Positions 1-5,185 of a DNA stretch of 6,332 bases are shown piece by piece. The notes below the pieces were generated by a model that worked only from the letters and a program-made list of their open reading frames with translations, had not been told where the DNA came from and did no database searches. Both the position numbers and the translations under genes were made by a program. The stretch's first letter is position 1. Each line of letters opens with the position of its first letter. Source of the DNA: Nitrospirota bacterium (GTDB lineage Bacteria > Nitrospirota > Thermodesulfovibrionia > UBA6902 > BMS3Bbin08); the NCBI GenBank assembly GCA_016208845.1, contig JACQXH010000074.1:1-6332 (forward strand), written 5' to 3'.

Positions 1-2
1 CC

Positions 3-713
3 AGGGAAATTCTCATGAAAAAGATGGTTTTTGAAAAAAAGGATGACCTTTTTGTTATGGGCGATGACGCTTATCTTTATATTGTGCTCGGTCAGCAGAC
101 GCCGTTTTATATAACTTTTTATAACAAGTCAATTCTCTATTCCCAATTGAATACTGTCTCATGGCTTGAGCGCCATAAGCCCAAATATGTCATGTGGAAA
201 AGCGCCTTCAAAGAGTTTGACAAAGTCCCCAATATTGTGCGGATACCGTTGGTTTTCGAGAAAATTATGCAGGATTATGTGTACGCTTATACTATCGGAC
301 CGTTCCATATTTTGAGGCGAAAATTGCCCATTGAGGTGGCGAGTTTGGACTTCTGGCGGTCAAATCTGGGAGAGACTGTAGATCTGGGTTATATCCCGTC
401 TCGCTCTGATCCTGCCGTCTTCGAGGCCAATTCCCTTGGCTCCGGCAAGGAAGCAAATTTCCTGAAGGTAACAATAAATAGTCCTGTTCATGGCGAGGTG
501 GATAAGGTGTACTGTAAAGTCGGTGAATTTATGTATGCTATACGATTCAACGAGCGCGAAGGCATCACCGTGTATAACATCTATCTAAATCGGATATGGT
601 TCTGGCAACTTGCAATCGCGAACCAGGTGAAGCCTGTTGTGGTTCAATCAATGGAACCGGGCATGAGCATGCAAGTCAAGACGGTGAGACTGCGGAATGA
701 CGTCCTGTACTGA
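3..713 (+). CDS. C-terminal part of a membrane glycosyltransferase-like protein (partial, 5' end outside window)
   Basis: The frame is open from the first complete codon, and codons 3-14 read R-E-I-L directly into the ATG at 15. I therefore read this as the 3' end of a longer gene, and the ATG at 15 as probably internal. There are no transmembrane helices here, so this would be the soluble tail. The stretch with G-Q-Q-T-P-F-Y-I-T, then P-K-Y-V-M-W, F-D-K-V-P-N-I-V-R-I-P and G-P-F-H-I-L-R-R (about 25 to 105 residues in) resembles the segment that follows the last membrane helix in bacterial GT-C type (dolichyl-phosphate-mannose-dependent, ArnT/PMT-like) transferases. That resemblance is recalled from family patterns, not computed. 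The last ~120 residues look beta-rich and I do not recognise them. Such proteins move a sugar from a polyprenyl-phosphate carrier at the periplasmic face. It ends 82 bases before the methyltransferase gene. Alternative: an unrelated hypothetical protein of 232 aa starting at 15. Confidence 0.6.
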   Translation, partial: REILMKKMVFEKKDDLFVMGDDAYLYIVLGQQTPFYITFYNKSILYSQLNTVSWLERHKPKYVMWKSAFKEFDKVPNIVRIPLVFEKIMQDYVYAYTIGPFHILRRKLPIEVASLDFWRSNLGETVDLGYIPSRSDPAVFEANSLGSGKEANFLKVTINSPVHGEVDKVYCKVGEFMYAIRFNEREGITVYNIYLNRIWFWQLAIANQVKPVVVQSMEPGMSMQVKTVRLRNDVLY

Positions 714-795
714 GACAGTGAGTTCACGCAGAGGCATTAGTTCTGGTCTGGGTGGGTTCTATAGTTTATTTATTGAATAAGGGAAGAAGCACGTA
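714..795. other. Intergenic gap, no convincing promoter or terminator
   Basis: This is the longest clean gap between intact genes in the left half. I see no stem-loop followed by a T run, so no terminator for the upstream gene. The AT-rich stretch around 761-779 contains a TATAGT that could serve as a -10 box, but no good -35 partner stands at the right distance. A purine-rich AGGGAAGAAG just before the ATG at 796 can act as the ribosome binding site of the methyltransferase gene. A promoter here is possible but not supported. Confidence 0.35.
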
Positions 796-1698
796 ATGAC
801 TGCAGCTGAATGCCAGGTCTGTAAAAGACTTCAAAAACATTATTTTGATTATGCAAATTATCATTATTGCCGCTGTCCATACTGCGGGCTTGTTTCTACT
901 TTGCCAATTCCCGAACGGACTGAGATTGAGCGGCATTACGAGAAAAGATTCAATACGGGCAACTATTCATTATTATCGTCATATCGTAAGGAATATCGCC
1001 AGGTTTATTTAGATTTTGTGGGAGCATTGAACAGCAGATTGTGGTCCTGCGGGAAAACTCTTCGCGGGCAGAAAATCTTGGATATAGGTTGCTTTACCGG
1101 AGATCTCCTTCTGTTATTGCAAGAAAAAGGTGCAGATGTATACGGCATTGAACTTCAACCGGATGCAGTTGCTATTGCCAACACAATGCTGCCTGGTCGT
1201 ATTTTCATGTCAGATGTGTACGAAGACAATTTTCCACAAGAGCAGTATGATATTATTACCCTTACCGGGGTAATAGAGCATTTGATAGATCCAGTTGGGC
1301 TTATTCAGCGGGTGTTTGAGCTTCTCACGCCAGGCGGCTTCATACTTCTTCAAACACCGAATAGCGGCTCATTTATTGCTCGGATTATGGGGAAATATTG
1401 GCCGCCATATGCCCCTGTTGAGCATATTCATTTATTCTCGCGACGCAGCATGAGAATGGTTTTAGAAAAGAGCGGGTTTCGAGATGTTGTTTTTAAAAGG
1501 CACATGAAGAAATTGCCGATTGCATATGTTTATCAAATGCTTAATAATTTCGGTCCCGAATTCCATCGATTATTAGCTCCTCTTTATAATCTCTGTTCAA
1601 GTAGAATAAAAGGAAAATCCTTCATTTTTTATGCCGGTGAAATGATTGCGACGGCAGTAAAGCCGTGTGAAATCCTTGATATTTTGGAGTGTAAATGA
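796..1698 (+). CDS. Class I SAM-dependent methyltransferase with N-terminal zinc-ribbon-like motif
   Basis: This 300-residue protein is the usual length for the Methyltransf_23/11-like enzymes of polysaccharide clusters. Residues 6-30 hold two CxxC pairs (C6/C9 and C27/C30), the small metal-binding knuckle often found at the front of sugar or lipid-linked-sugar methyltransferases. The Rossmann fold starts at motif I, I-L-D-I-G-C-F-T-G-D (94-103), followed by the acidic residue that binds the SAM ribose, E119 in Y-G-I-E-L. The post-motif V-I-E-H-L-I-D-P (159-166) and L-L-T-P-G-G-F (motif III area) are intact. A P-x-E-H-I-H-L-F-S segment near residue 213 is typical of this group. The likely reaction is transfer of a methyl group from SAM to a sugar hydroxyl or related acceptor in the cytoplasm; the acceptor cannot be read from sequence. 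The start is supported by a purine-rich ribosome binding site. Its stop overlaps the next start (ATGA at 1695-1698), which implies translational coupling. Confidence 0.85.
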   Translation: MTAAECQVCKRLQKHYFDYANYHYCRCPYCGLVSTLPIPERTEIERHYEKRFNTGNYSLLSSYRKEYRQVYLDFVGALNSRLWSCGKTLRGQKILDIGCFTGDLLLLLQEKGADVYGIELQPDAVAIANTMLPGRIFMSDVYEDNFPQEQYDIITLTGVIEHLIDPVGLIQRVFELLTPGGFILLQTPNSGSFIARIMGKYWPPYAPVEHIHLFSRRSMRMVLEKSGFRDVVFKRHMKKLPIAYVYQMLNNFGPEFHRLLAPLYNLCSSRIKGKSFIFYAGEMIATAVKPCEILDILECK

Positions 1699-2213
1699 GA
1701 ATAATAATTATAAATCCTCCGCACACAACTCCCATCATCCGCGAAGGACGTTGCCAGTCCCCGCAAAATATGCGAAGGACTTCAATCCCGCAAATGACGC
1801 TGGCTTATCTGGCGGGAGTCCTGAAGAAGGCCGGACACAGCCTGCGGGTTTTCGATTGTATTGCGGAAAATCTTGATGCCAGCGGATTTCTTAACCGGAT
1901 AAGGGATTTTGACCCTGAACTGGCCTTCATTAATACTACGACGCCTTCCATTGACGGTGACATTAATTTTATCTCGGAATTCAAGAAAGAGATTCCCTCA
2001 TGTTTTATGACAGCTTTTGGCATACATGTCACGGCACTGCACGAGGAGATTCTGGCAGGCACTGCTGCCATAGATTGCATTATCCGCCATGAACCGGAAT
2101 GGACCGCATTGGAACTTGCCTCCGCTATTCAACAGGAGGCTTTCCTGCATGGGAATACTTCAACAGGTCTTATTACCTGCACCCTGTCTTCAATAAACCC
2201 TATGTTATGGTAA
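1695..2213 (+). CDS. B12-binding domain fragment of a split radical SAM protein (first of two such genes)
   Basis: This is the N-terminal piece of a cobalamin-dependent radical SAM enzyme (BchE-like architecture). It starts with M-R-I-I-I-I-N-P-P, followed by an M-T-L-A-Y-L-A-G-V-L-K-K-A-G-H segment, D-P-E-L-A-F-I-N-T-T-T, and F-G-I-H-V-T-A-L-H-E-E, which matches the G-G-P-H-x-T-A-x-P-E-E loop of the family. At residues ~131-143 the R-H-E-P-E-W-T-A-L-E-L segment marks the end of the B12-binding domain. After about residue 146 the reading changes character, and the last ~26 codons up to the TAA at 2211 are an out-of-frame reading of the radical SAM part. The true continuation lies one frame away (from about 2135). 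A GGAG at 1686-1689, five bases before the ATG, supports the start, and the ATGA overlap couples it to the methyltransferase. As it stands the product is a lone B12-binding domain with a junk tail, probably non-functional. Confidence 0.8.
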   Translation: MRIIIINPPHTTPIIREGRCQSPQNMRRTSIPQMTLAYLAGVLKKAGHSLRVFDCIAENLDASGFLNRIRDFDPELAFINTTTPSIDGDINFISEFKKEIPSCFMTAFGIHVTALHEEILAGTAAIDCIIRHEPEWTALELASAIQQEAFLHGNTSTGLITCTLSSINPMLW

Positions 2214-3025
2214 ATACATCCAGGGGCTGCGCCCATAATTGCATATTCTGCGTTGCTTCACTTTATTATGGCAAGAAAGTACGGTATCGTTCGGTTTTAA
2301 GCGTTATCGATGAAATTGAAAACCACGTAGTAGCTAAATTCGGAATTCGTCATATCTGGATGTATGCAGATGATTTTACCTGCTCCCCTGCTTTTGTCAA
2401 GGAGCTTTGCCGGACCATTATTGCGCGTAAGATAAAGATCACTTGGTGGACCAATACGAGAGTTGACAAATTGGATGAAGAGATGTTTTGTCTTATGAGG
2501 GACGCGGGTTGCTTTATGCTCTCCATTGGTGGAGAAAGTGGCAACGCTCAAATCCTCAAAACAATCAGAAAGGGGACAAAACCTGAACATATTAGGAATA
2601 CGGTTGACCTTCTTCGTAAAGTGGGGATCAATTCTTTAGTATATTTTTTGATTGGGCTGCCGGGAGAAACACAGGAAACGATCAGGGAGACCATCGAGTT
2701 TGCCAAACGGATCAATCCTGATTACGTTGAATTTTATCCGGCGACTCCTTACCCCGGGACCCGGTTTTACGAAATTGCCGCTTCAGACAATCTGATTGTT
2801 AATAATAGCTGGAACAGTTATATGTGCGGCGGTAATGAGTTCGTTATTCAAATTCCCGGTATGGATAAGAATGAACTTGATATAATTTTGCGAAGGGCCT
2901 ACCGGGAATTTTACATGAGGCTGTCTTATGCGCGCATATTTATAAAAAAAACCTTGAGACCTGCCGAGTTTGGCCGACTTGTAAGGTTCGGGCTTGGCTA
3001 TATCGGAAGATTTGTCTCAAAGTGA
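2099..3025 (+). CDS. Radical SAM core and C-terminal domain of the same split B12-radical SAM protein
   Basis: This frame carries the catalytic half. Family-like sequence begins around G-F-P-A-W-E-Y-F-N (from 2138), the conserved L-P-x-P-A-W entry to the radical SAM domain. The codons from the ATG at 2099 to that point are only an out-of-frame reading of the upstream B12 domain. The [4Fe-4S] cysteines are C44, C48 and C51 (CxxxCxxC, bases 2228-2251, inside T-S-R-G-C-A-H-N-C-I-F-C). The SAM-binding I-G-G-E-S-G-N motif and Y-F-L-I-G-L-P-G-E-T also look complete, and the ~80-residue C-terminal region is present. If translated, the real start could be the ATG at 2207, which lies four bases before the TAA of the upstream fragment and would begin M-V-N-T-S-R-G-C. 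Family members do methyl transfer to unactivated carbon, cyclisation or other radical chemistry; the substrate is unknown. In this setting a sugar or lipid is plausible by inference. Without an attached B12 domain, activity is doubtful. Confidence 0.8.
   Translation: MDRIGTCLRYSTGGFPAWEYFNRSYYLHPVFNKPYVMVNTSRGCAHNCIFCVASLYYGKKVRYRSVLSVIDEIENHVVAKFGIRHIWMYADDFTCSPAFVKELCRTIIARKIKITWWTNTRVDKLDEEMFCLMRDAGCFMLSIGGESGNAQILKTIRKGTKPEHIRNTVDLLRKVGINSLVYFLIGLPGETQETIRETIEFAKRINPDYVEFYPATPYPGTRFYEIAASDNLIVNNSWNSYMCGGNEFVIQIPGMDKNELDIILRRAYREFYMRLSYARIFIKKTLRPAEFGRLVRFGLGYIGRFVSK
2131..2147. other. Inferred deletion/frameshift junction in radical SAM gene 1
   Basis: Upstream of here the B12-domain frame reads A-I-Q-Q in one phase. 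Directly downstream the radical SAM frame reads G-F-P-A-W in the -1 phase. Family members normally carry a few dozen linker residues between the E-x-E-W-T-A-L-E-L end of the B12 domain and the P-A-W motif, and these are absent. The simplest reading is a deletion of a length not divisible by three. The junction sits in a small inverted repeat, CAGGA (2133-2137) with TCCTG (2143-2147). Confidence 0.55.
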
Positions 3026-3027
3026 GG
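3024..3027 (+). promoter_or_regulatory. Ribosome binding site that fixes the GT2 start
   Basis: GAGG lies five bases before the ATG at 3033 and overlaps the stop codon (TGA 3023-3025) of the radical SAM frame. It makes 3033 the better start over an in-frame alternative start at 2994 inside the upstream gene. The protein begins M-I-Y-I-L-L-P-V-Y-N, exactly where GT2 family proteins begin. Confidence 0.6.
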
Positions 3028-3032
3028 CCATT

Positions 3033-3770
3033 ATGATATATATACTGCTGCCTGTTTATAATGAAGCGGATAATCTCGAAGCGCTTTTTAAAAACGTCAG
3101 AAGTGGTATGGAGTCAAGGGGATACCCCTATAAAATAATCGCCTGTAATGACGGCAGCTCCGACGATAGTTACAGCATCCTTGTTGCATCCAAGGGAAGA
3201 TACCCGTTGCACGTTATCGGCAAGTCCCAAAACGAAGGGCTTGGTTTTGCCTTAAGAAGTTTGCTTAGCGAGGTGGTATCGCAGTCTACGGATGATAAAG
3301 ACATAGCAGTTGTTTTTGATTCTGACAACACCCACAACCCCGAACATATCTACCATATGGTCAACAAGATAAGAGACGGTTTTGATGTCGCTATTGCTTC
3401 CCGATATTTGAGAGACAGCAGAATTGTAGGCGTTTCAAGGTCCCGGCGGTTCCTCAGTCTTGGAGCATCCGTTATTATGCGGATCGTGTTCCCGATCCGG
3501 GGCGTAAAGGACTATACGTGCGGCTATCGCGCTTATAGTATGGGCAGTCTGAAAAAGGCCGTTAAAAAATTTGGTGACCGCTTGATTGAAGAAAGAGGTT
3601 TTGCCTGCATGGCTGAACTGCTCATCAAATTGCGCACCCTGGACCTTCTGGCAGTGGAGGTGCCTCTTGTACTCAGATATGATCTAAAGGGAGGAAATAG
3701 CAAAATGAATGTTGTTAATACTGTCGGGAGTACACTTGCTATGCTGGTAAAATTACGCAGGATCAAATAA
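3033..3770 (+). CDS. GT2 family glycosyltransferase, dolichyl-phosphate-mannose-synthase-like
   Basis: This 245-residue protein has a complete GT-A fold transferase signature. The nucleotide-binding strand opens at L-L-P-V-Y-N-E-A-D-N (residues 5-14), N-D-G-S-S-D-D (39-45) follows, and the metal-binding D-x-D motif is D96-S-D98 in V-F-D-S-D-N. The acceptor-side R-Y-L-R-D-S, the D-Y-T-C-G-Y-R-A-Y segment and the C-terminal P-L-V-L-R-Y-D-L-K-G-G-N-S-K-M are typical of the DPM1/polyprenyl-phosphate glycosyltransferase subgroup. No transmembrane helices are seen, so it probably acts at the inner face of the membrane, moving a sugar from an NDP donor to a polyprenyl phosphate or lipid-linked glycan. 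The partial GT-C protein at the left edge would be a logical user of a polyprenyl-phosphate sugar, but that pairing is inference. It is 7 bases from the gene before and 4 bases from the one after, in an operon-like run. It appears fully intact, unlike both its neighbours. Confidence 0.88.
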   Translation: MIYILLPVYNEADNLEALFKNVRSGMESRGYPYKIIACNDGSSDDSYSILVASKGRYPLHVIGKSQNEGLGFALRSLLSEVVSQSTDDKDIAVVFDSDNTHNPEHIYHMVNKIRDGFDVAIASRYLRDSRIVGVSRSRRFLSLGASVIMRIVFPIRGVKDYTCGYRAYSMGSLKKAVKKFGDRLIEERGFACMAELLIKLRTLDLLAVEVPLVLRYDLKGGNSKMNVVNTVGSTLAMLVKLRRIK

Positions 3771-3774
3771 TTCC

Positions 3775-3954
3775 ATGAATTCAGGGAAAATAGTTTTTAT
3801 TCAGCCGCCCGTGTCTCTTGAAGAAATTTATGGAGGGCTTGCAAAAGCGGGCGCGGTTTCTCCTCCGCTCAATCTGCTATTGCTTGCTGCCCTAGTGAGA
3901 GAGCACGGTTATGAGCCACTCATAATTGACGGAATTTCTTGCTGCCATGTCTGA
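3775..3954 (+). CDS. N-terminal stub of a second B12-binding radical SAM protein (truncated fragment, 59 aa)
   Basis: Translation from the ATG at 3775 gives 59 residues. I-V-F-I-Q-P-P-V-S near the start and the segment P-P-L-N-L-L-L-L-A-A-L followed by V-R-E-H-G-Y and P-L-I-I-D-G (residues 30-53) are the first strand and helix of a B12-binding domain of the radical SAM type. After I-I-D-G the frame goes six more residues into unrelated sequence and stops at TGA 3952-3954. The rest of the B12 domain (second to fifth strands, G-G-x-H loop) is missing. The radical SAM half follows in the +1 frame. An AGGA at 3759-3762 is a weak, rather distant ribosome binding site. This short piece is easily missed in automatic annotation. 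Alone it is unlikely to fold or function. Confidence 0.75.
   Translation: MNSGKIVFIQPPVSLEEIYGGLAKAGAVSPPLNLLLLAALVREHGYEPLIIDGISCCHV
3922..3935. other. Inferred deletion/frameshift junction in radical SAM gene 2
   Basis: The B12-domain frame reads P-L-I-I-D-G up to about 3933. The linker of the radical SAM half reads T-E-F-L-A-A-M from 3929 onward in a different phase. In full-length relatives some 70-80 residues normally separate these two motifs. A deletion of roughly that size, not divisible by three, explains both the missing domain and the frame change. The estimate rests on remembered family architecture, not on an alignment. Confidence 0.55.
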
Positions 3955-4936
3955 AATCGGATCGGGTACTAAGGTCAGAGGAGTAATAAGCCGCAGCGCC
4001 GAAAGGCTGGTCAATTCCAGATTGCGAGATGACAAAATCGATCTGGACTCATTGCCCTTTTATGCATGGGATCTTCTAGAGGGTTTTCCTGAACGATACA
4101 AGGCACCTTTGTTTTCAACCCACCGAACCCCGGCGGCCCCTATTCTGACCTCACGCGGTTGTCCCGGGAAATGTATTTTTTGTTTTAGCGGCTGCCATAA
4201 CACCTTATCCACATATTCATCTGAATATATCATAAGGCTCCTGAAGCATCTGCAGACGCATTATGGGATCAGGGAGTTTATGATCCATGACGATAATTTT
4301 GTAATGTTCAAAAATAATTTAATAGAACTGCTCTCAATGTTAATATCAGAAAATCTTGAGATGTCATGGAGCTGCAATGCCCGTGTTGATATGGTGGACG
4401 AAAATGTTCTCGCGCTCATGGCCAAGGCAGGGTGCTGGCAGATTTCCTATGGGATCGAAACCGGCAATCAGAAGATTATGCAGGTGCTGGAAAAGAATAT
4501 TACCAGAGAAAAAGTGGCACATGCAATTTCCATAAGTCGAAAGGCCGGTATTCGTACCGTGGGTTATTTTATGATCGGACATTTCGGAGAAACGCCGGAG
4601 ACTATTGAGGAGACAATCCGCTTTGCATGCAGCATAGGCTTGGATGACTTCAGAATGAGTTTTTTCACTCCATTACCGGGGACAAAGGCGGCGTTGCTCG
4701 CTACTCAATATGGAACATTTGAAAATGACTGGAGCAAAATGAACCTTTTTGCTCCGGTATTTACACCAGTTGGAATGGATAAAGAGCAACTTTTAGCGGG
4801 CCAGAAGAGGGCACTAAGAAAATTTTTTTTTCGGCTGTCTGTCGTGTGGTCATTTCTGAAGATGGTGAGAAATCCTTTTCTTGCCATCAGGGGCGCTTAC
4901 CTGTTTGCAATATATGTGATGAAACGAAATGGCTAA
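3926..4936 (+). CDS. Radical SAM core and C-terminal domain of the second split B12-radical SAM protein
   Basis: The frame opens after an in-frame TAA at 3923; the longest reading uses TTG at 3926, and an ATG lies at 3947. The first ~40 residues (E-F-L-A-A-M, K-V-R-G-V-I-S-R, then I-D-L-D-S-L-P-F-Y-A-W-D) match the normal linker between B12 and radical SAM domains, so family homology reaches right back to the junction. The iron-sulfur cysteines are C79, C83 and C86 (CxxxCxxC, bases 4160-4183, in T-S-R-G-C-P-G-K-C-I-F-C). Y-G-I-E-T-G-N-Q-K-I and Y-F-M-I-G-H-F-G-E-T are the SAM-binding elements. The C-terminal region is complete and ends in a hydrophobic, basic tail. It is clearly related to the first radical SAM gene but not a recent duplicate (for example G-I-E-T-G-N against G-G-E-S-G-N). 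Its substrate is unknown. Most of the B12 domain that would hold the cobalamin cofactor is gone. Confidence 0.8.
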   Translation: MTEFLAAMSEIGSGTKVRGVISRSAERLVNSRLRDDKIDLDSLPFYAWDLLEGFPERYKAPLFSTHRTPAAPILTSRGCPGKCIFCFSGCHNTLSTYSSEYIIRLLKHLQTHYGIREFMIHDDNFVMFKNNLIELLSMLISENLEMSWSCNARVDMVDENVLALMAKAGCWQISYGIETGNQKIMQVLEKNITREKVAHAISISRKAGIRTVGYFMIGHFGETPETIEETIRFACSIGLDDFRMSFFTPLPGTKAALLATQYGTFENDWSKMNLFAPVFTPVGMDKEQLLAGQKRALRKFFFRLSVVWSFLKMVRNPFLAIRGAYLFAIYVMKRNG

Positions 4937-4950
4937 AGGAATGGCACCTT

Positions 4951-5070
4951 ATGAATAACATTCTGATTGCGTTTGGCACCCGACCGCGCAGTTTTATTTT
5001 CTCAAAGGAAAAAAATCATGTCCGCTCCGACAGTCGTTTATCGTACACGGAACCCGCAGCCTTCCGATGA
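4951..5070 (+). pseudogene. wecB: N-terminal remnant of UDP-N-acetylglucosamine 2-epimerase (WecB-like)
   Basis: The frame starts M-N-N-I-L-I-A-F-G-T-R-P, matching the strongly conserved N-terminus of non-hydrolysing UDP-GlcNAc 2-epimerases (I-L-x-x-F-G-T-R-P-E-A). The family then needs E-A and about 350 more residues, but here the sequence turns to R-S-F-I-F-S-K and ends at a TGA at 5070 after 39 codons. A good AAGGA (4936-4940) stands ten bases before the ATG and overlaps the stop of the radical SAM frame, as expected for a real operon gene that has lost its body. An intact enzyme would convert UDP-GlcNAc to UDP-ManNAc for glycan synthesis. The call rests on only 12 residues, so chance similarity cannot be excluded, but the gene context fits well. 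Confidence 0.6.
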
Positions 5071-5185
5071 TTACAAGTGCGGGACCAGCATAGCCAGTCC
5101 CCATGACCATACCCGCAGGGTTTGGTTTTCTTACTTCACAGTAAAGATCCCTTCTAAGTCTCATTCGTATACAGTGATAATATGA
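5018..5185 (+). pseudogene. N-terminal remnant of an IS91-type transposase
   Basis: After a clear AAAGGA (5004-5009) an ATG opens the peptide M-S-A-P-T-V-V-Y-R-T-R-N-P-Q-P-S-D-D-Y-K-C. The Y-R-x-R-N-P-Q-x-S-x-Y-Y-x-C pattern is the usual beginning of IS91/IS801-group transposases, which continue with V-E-D-H-F-E and a zinc-finger domain. Neither follows: from about 5081 the sequence becomes unrelated, and the frame ends by chance at TGA 5183-5185, overlapping the start of the next gene. All catalytic parts are absent, so the element is dead. Its 5' leader abuts the truncated wecB-like start, which suggests that the element landed in or beside that gene and both were then cut down. Recognition rests on ~20 residues and is moderate. 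Confidence 0.5.
5071..5181. other. Unassigned sequence between debris and the GT4 gene, with a weak stem-loop
   Basis: Beyond the transposase-like start, I recognise no gene in any frame here. GGGAC (5081-5085) and GTCCC (5097-5101) can pair around an 11-base loop, with two further GC pairs inside. There is no T run after it, so it is not a standard terminator; it could be a leftover subterminal hairpin of the IS91-like element. No strong ribosome binding site is visible before the ATG at 5182, which hints that the native upstream end of the GT4 gene was altered too. Confidence 0.3.

Noticed and set aside
1805..2080. 91-codon minus-strand open frame in the B12-binding fragment
   Set aside because: It is antisense to conserved B12-domain sequence and has no independent support.
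2131..2213. Programmed ribosomal frameshift joining the two halves of radical SAM gene 1
   Set aside because: No slippery heptamer or downstream pseudoknot is visible, and the linker is missing as well, which frameshifting would not explain.
2297..2590. 97-codon minus-strand open frame inside the radical SAM core
   Set aside because: It is antisense to the iron-sulfur and SAM-binding region, with no family-like sequence; an ordinary shadow.
2994..3032. Earlier start for the GT2 gene at 2994
   Set aside because: It would overlap the radical SAM gene by 32 bases and add 13 residues with no family match, while the ATG at 3033 has a GAGG at proper spacing.
5081..5101. Rho-independent terminator
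   Set aside because: The GGGAC/GTCCC stem is short with internal mismatches, and no T run follows.
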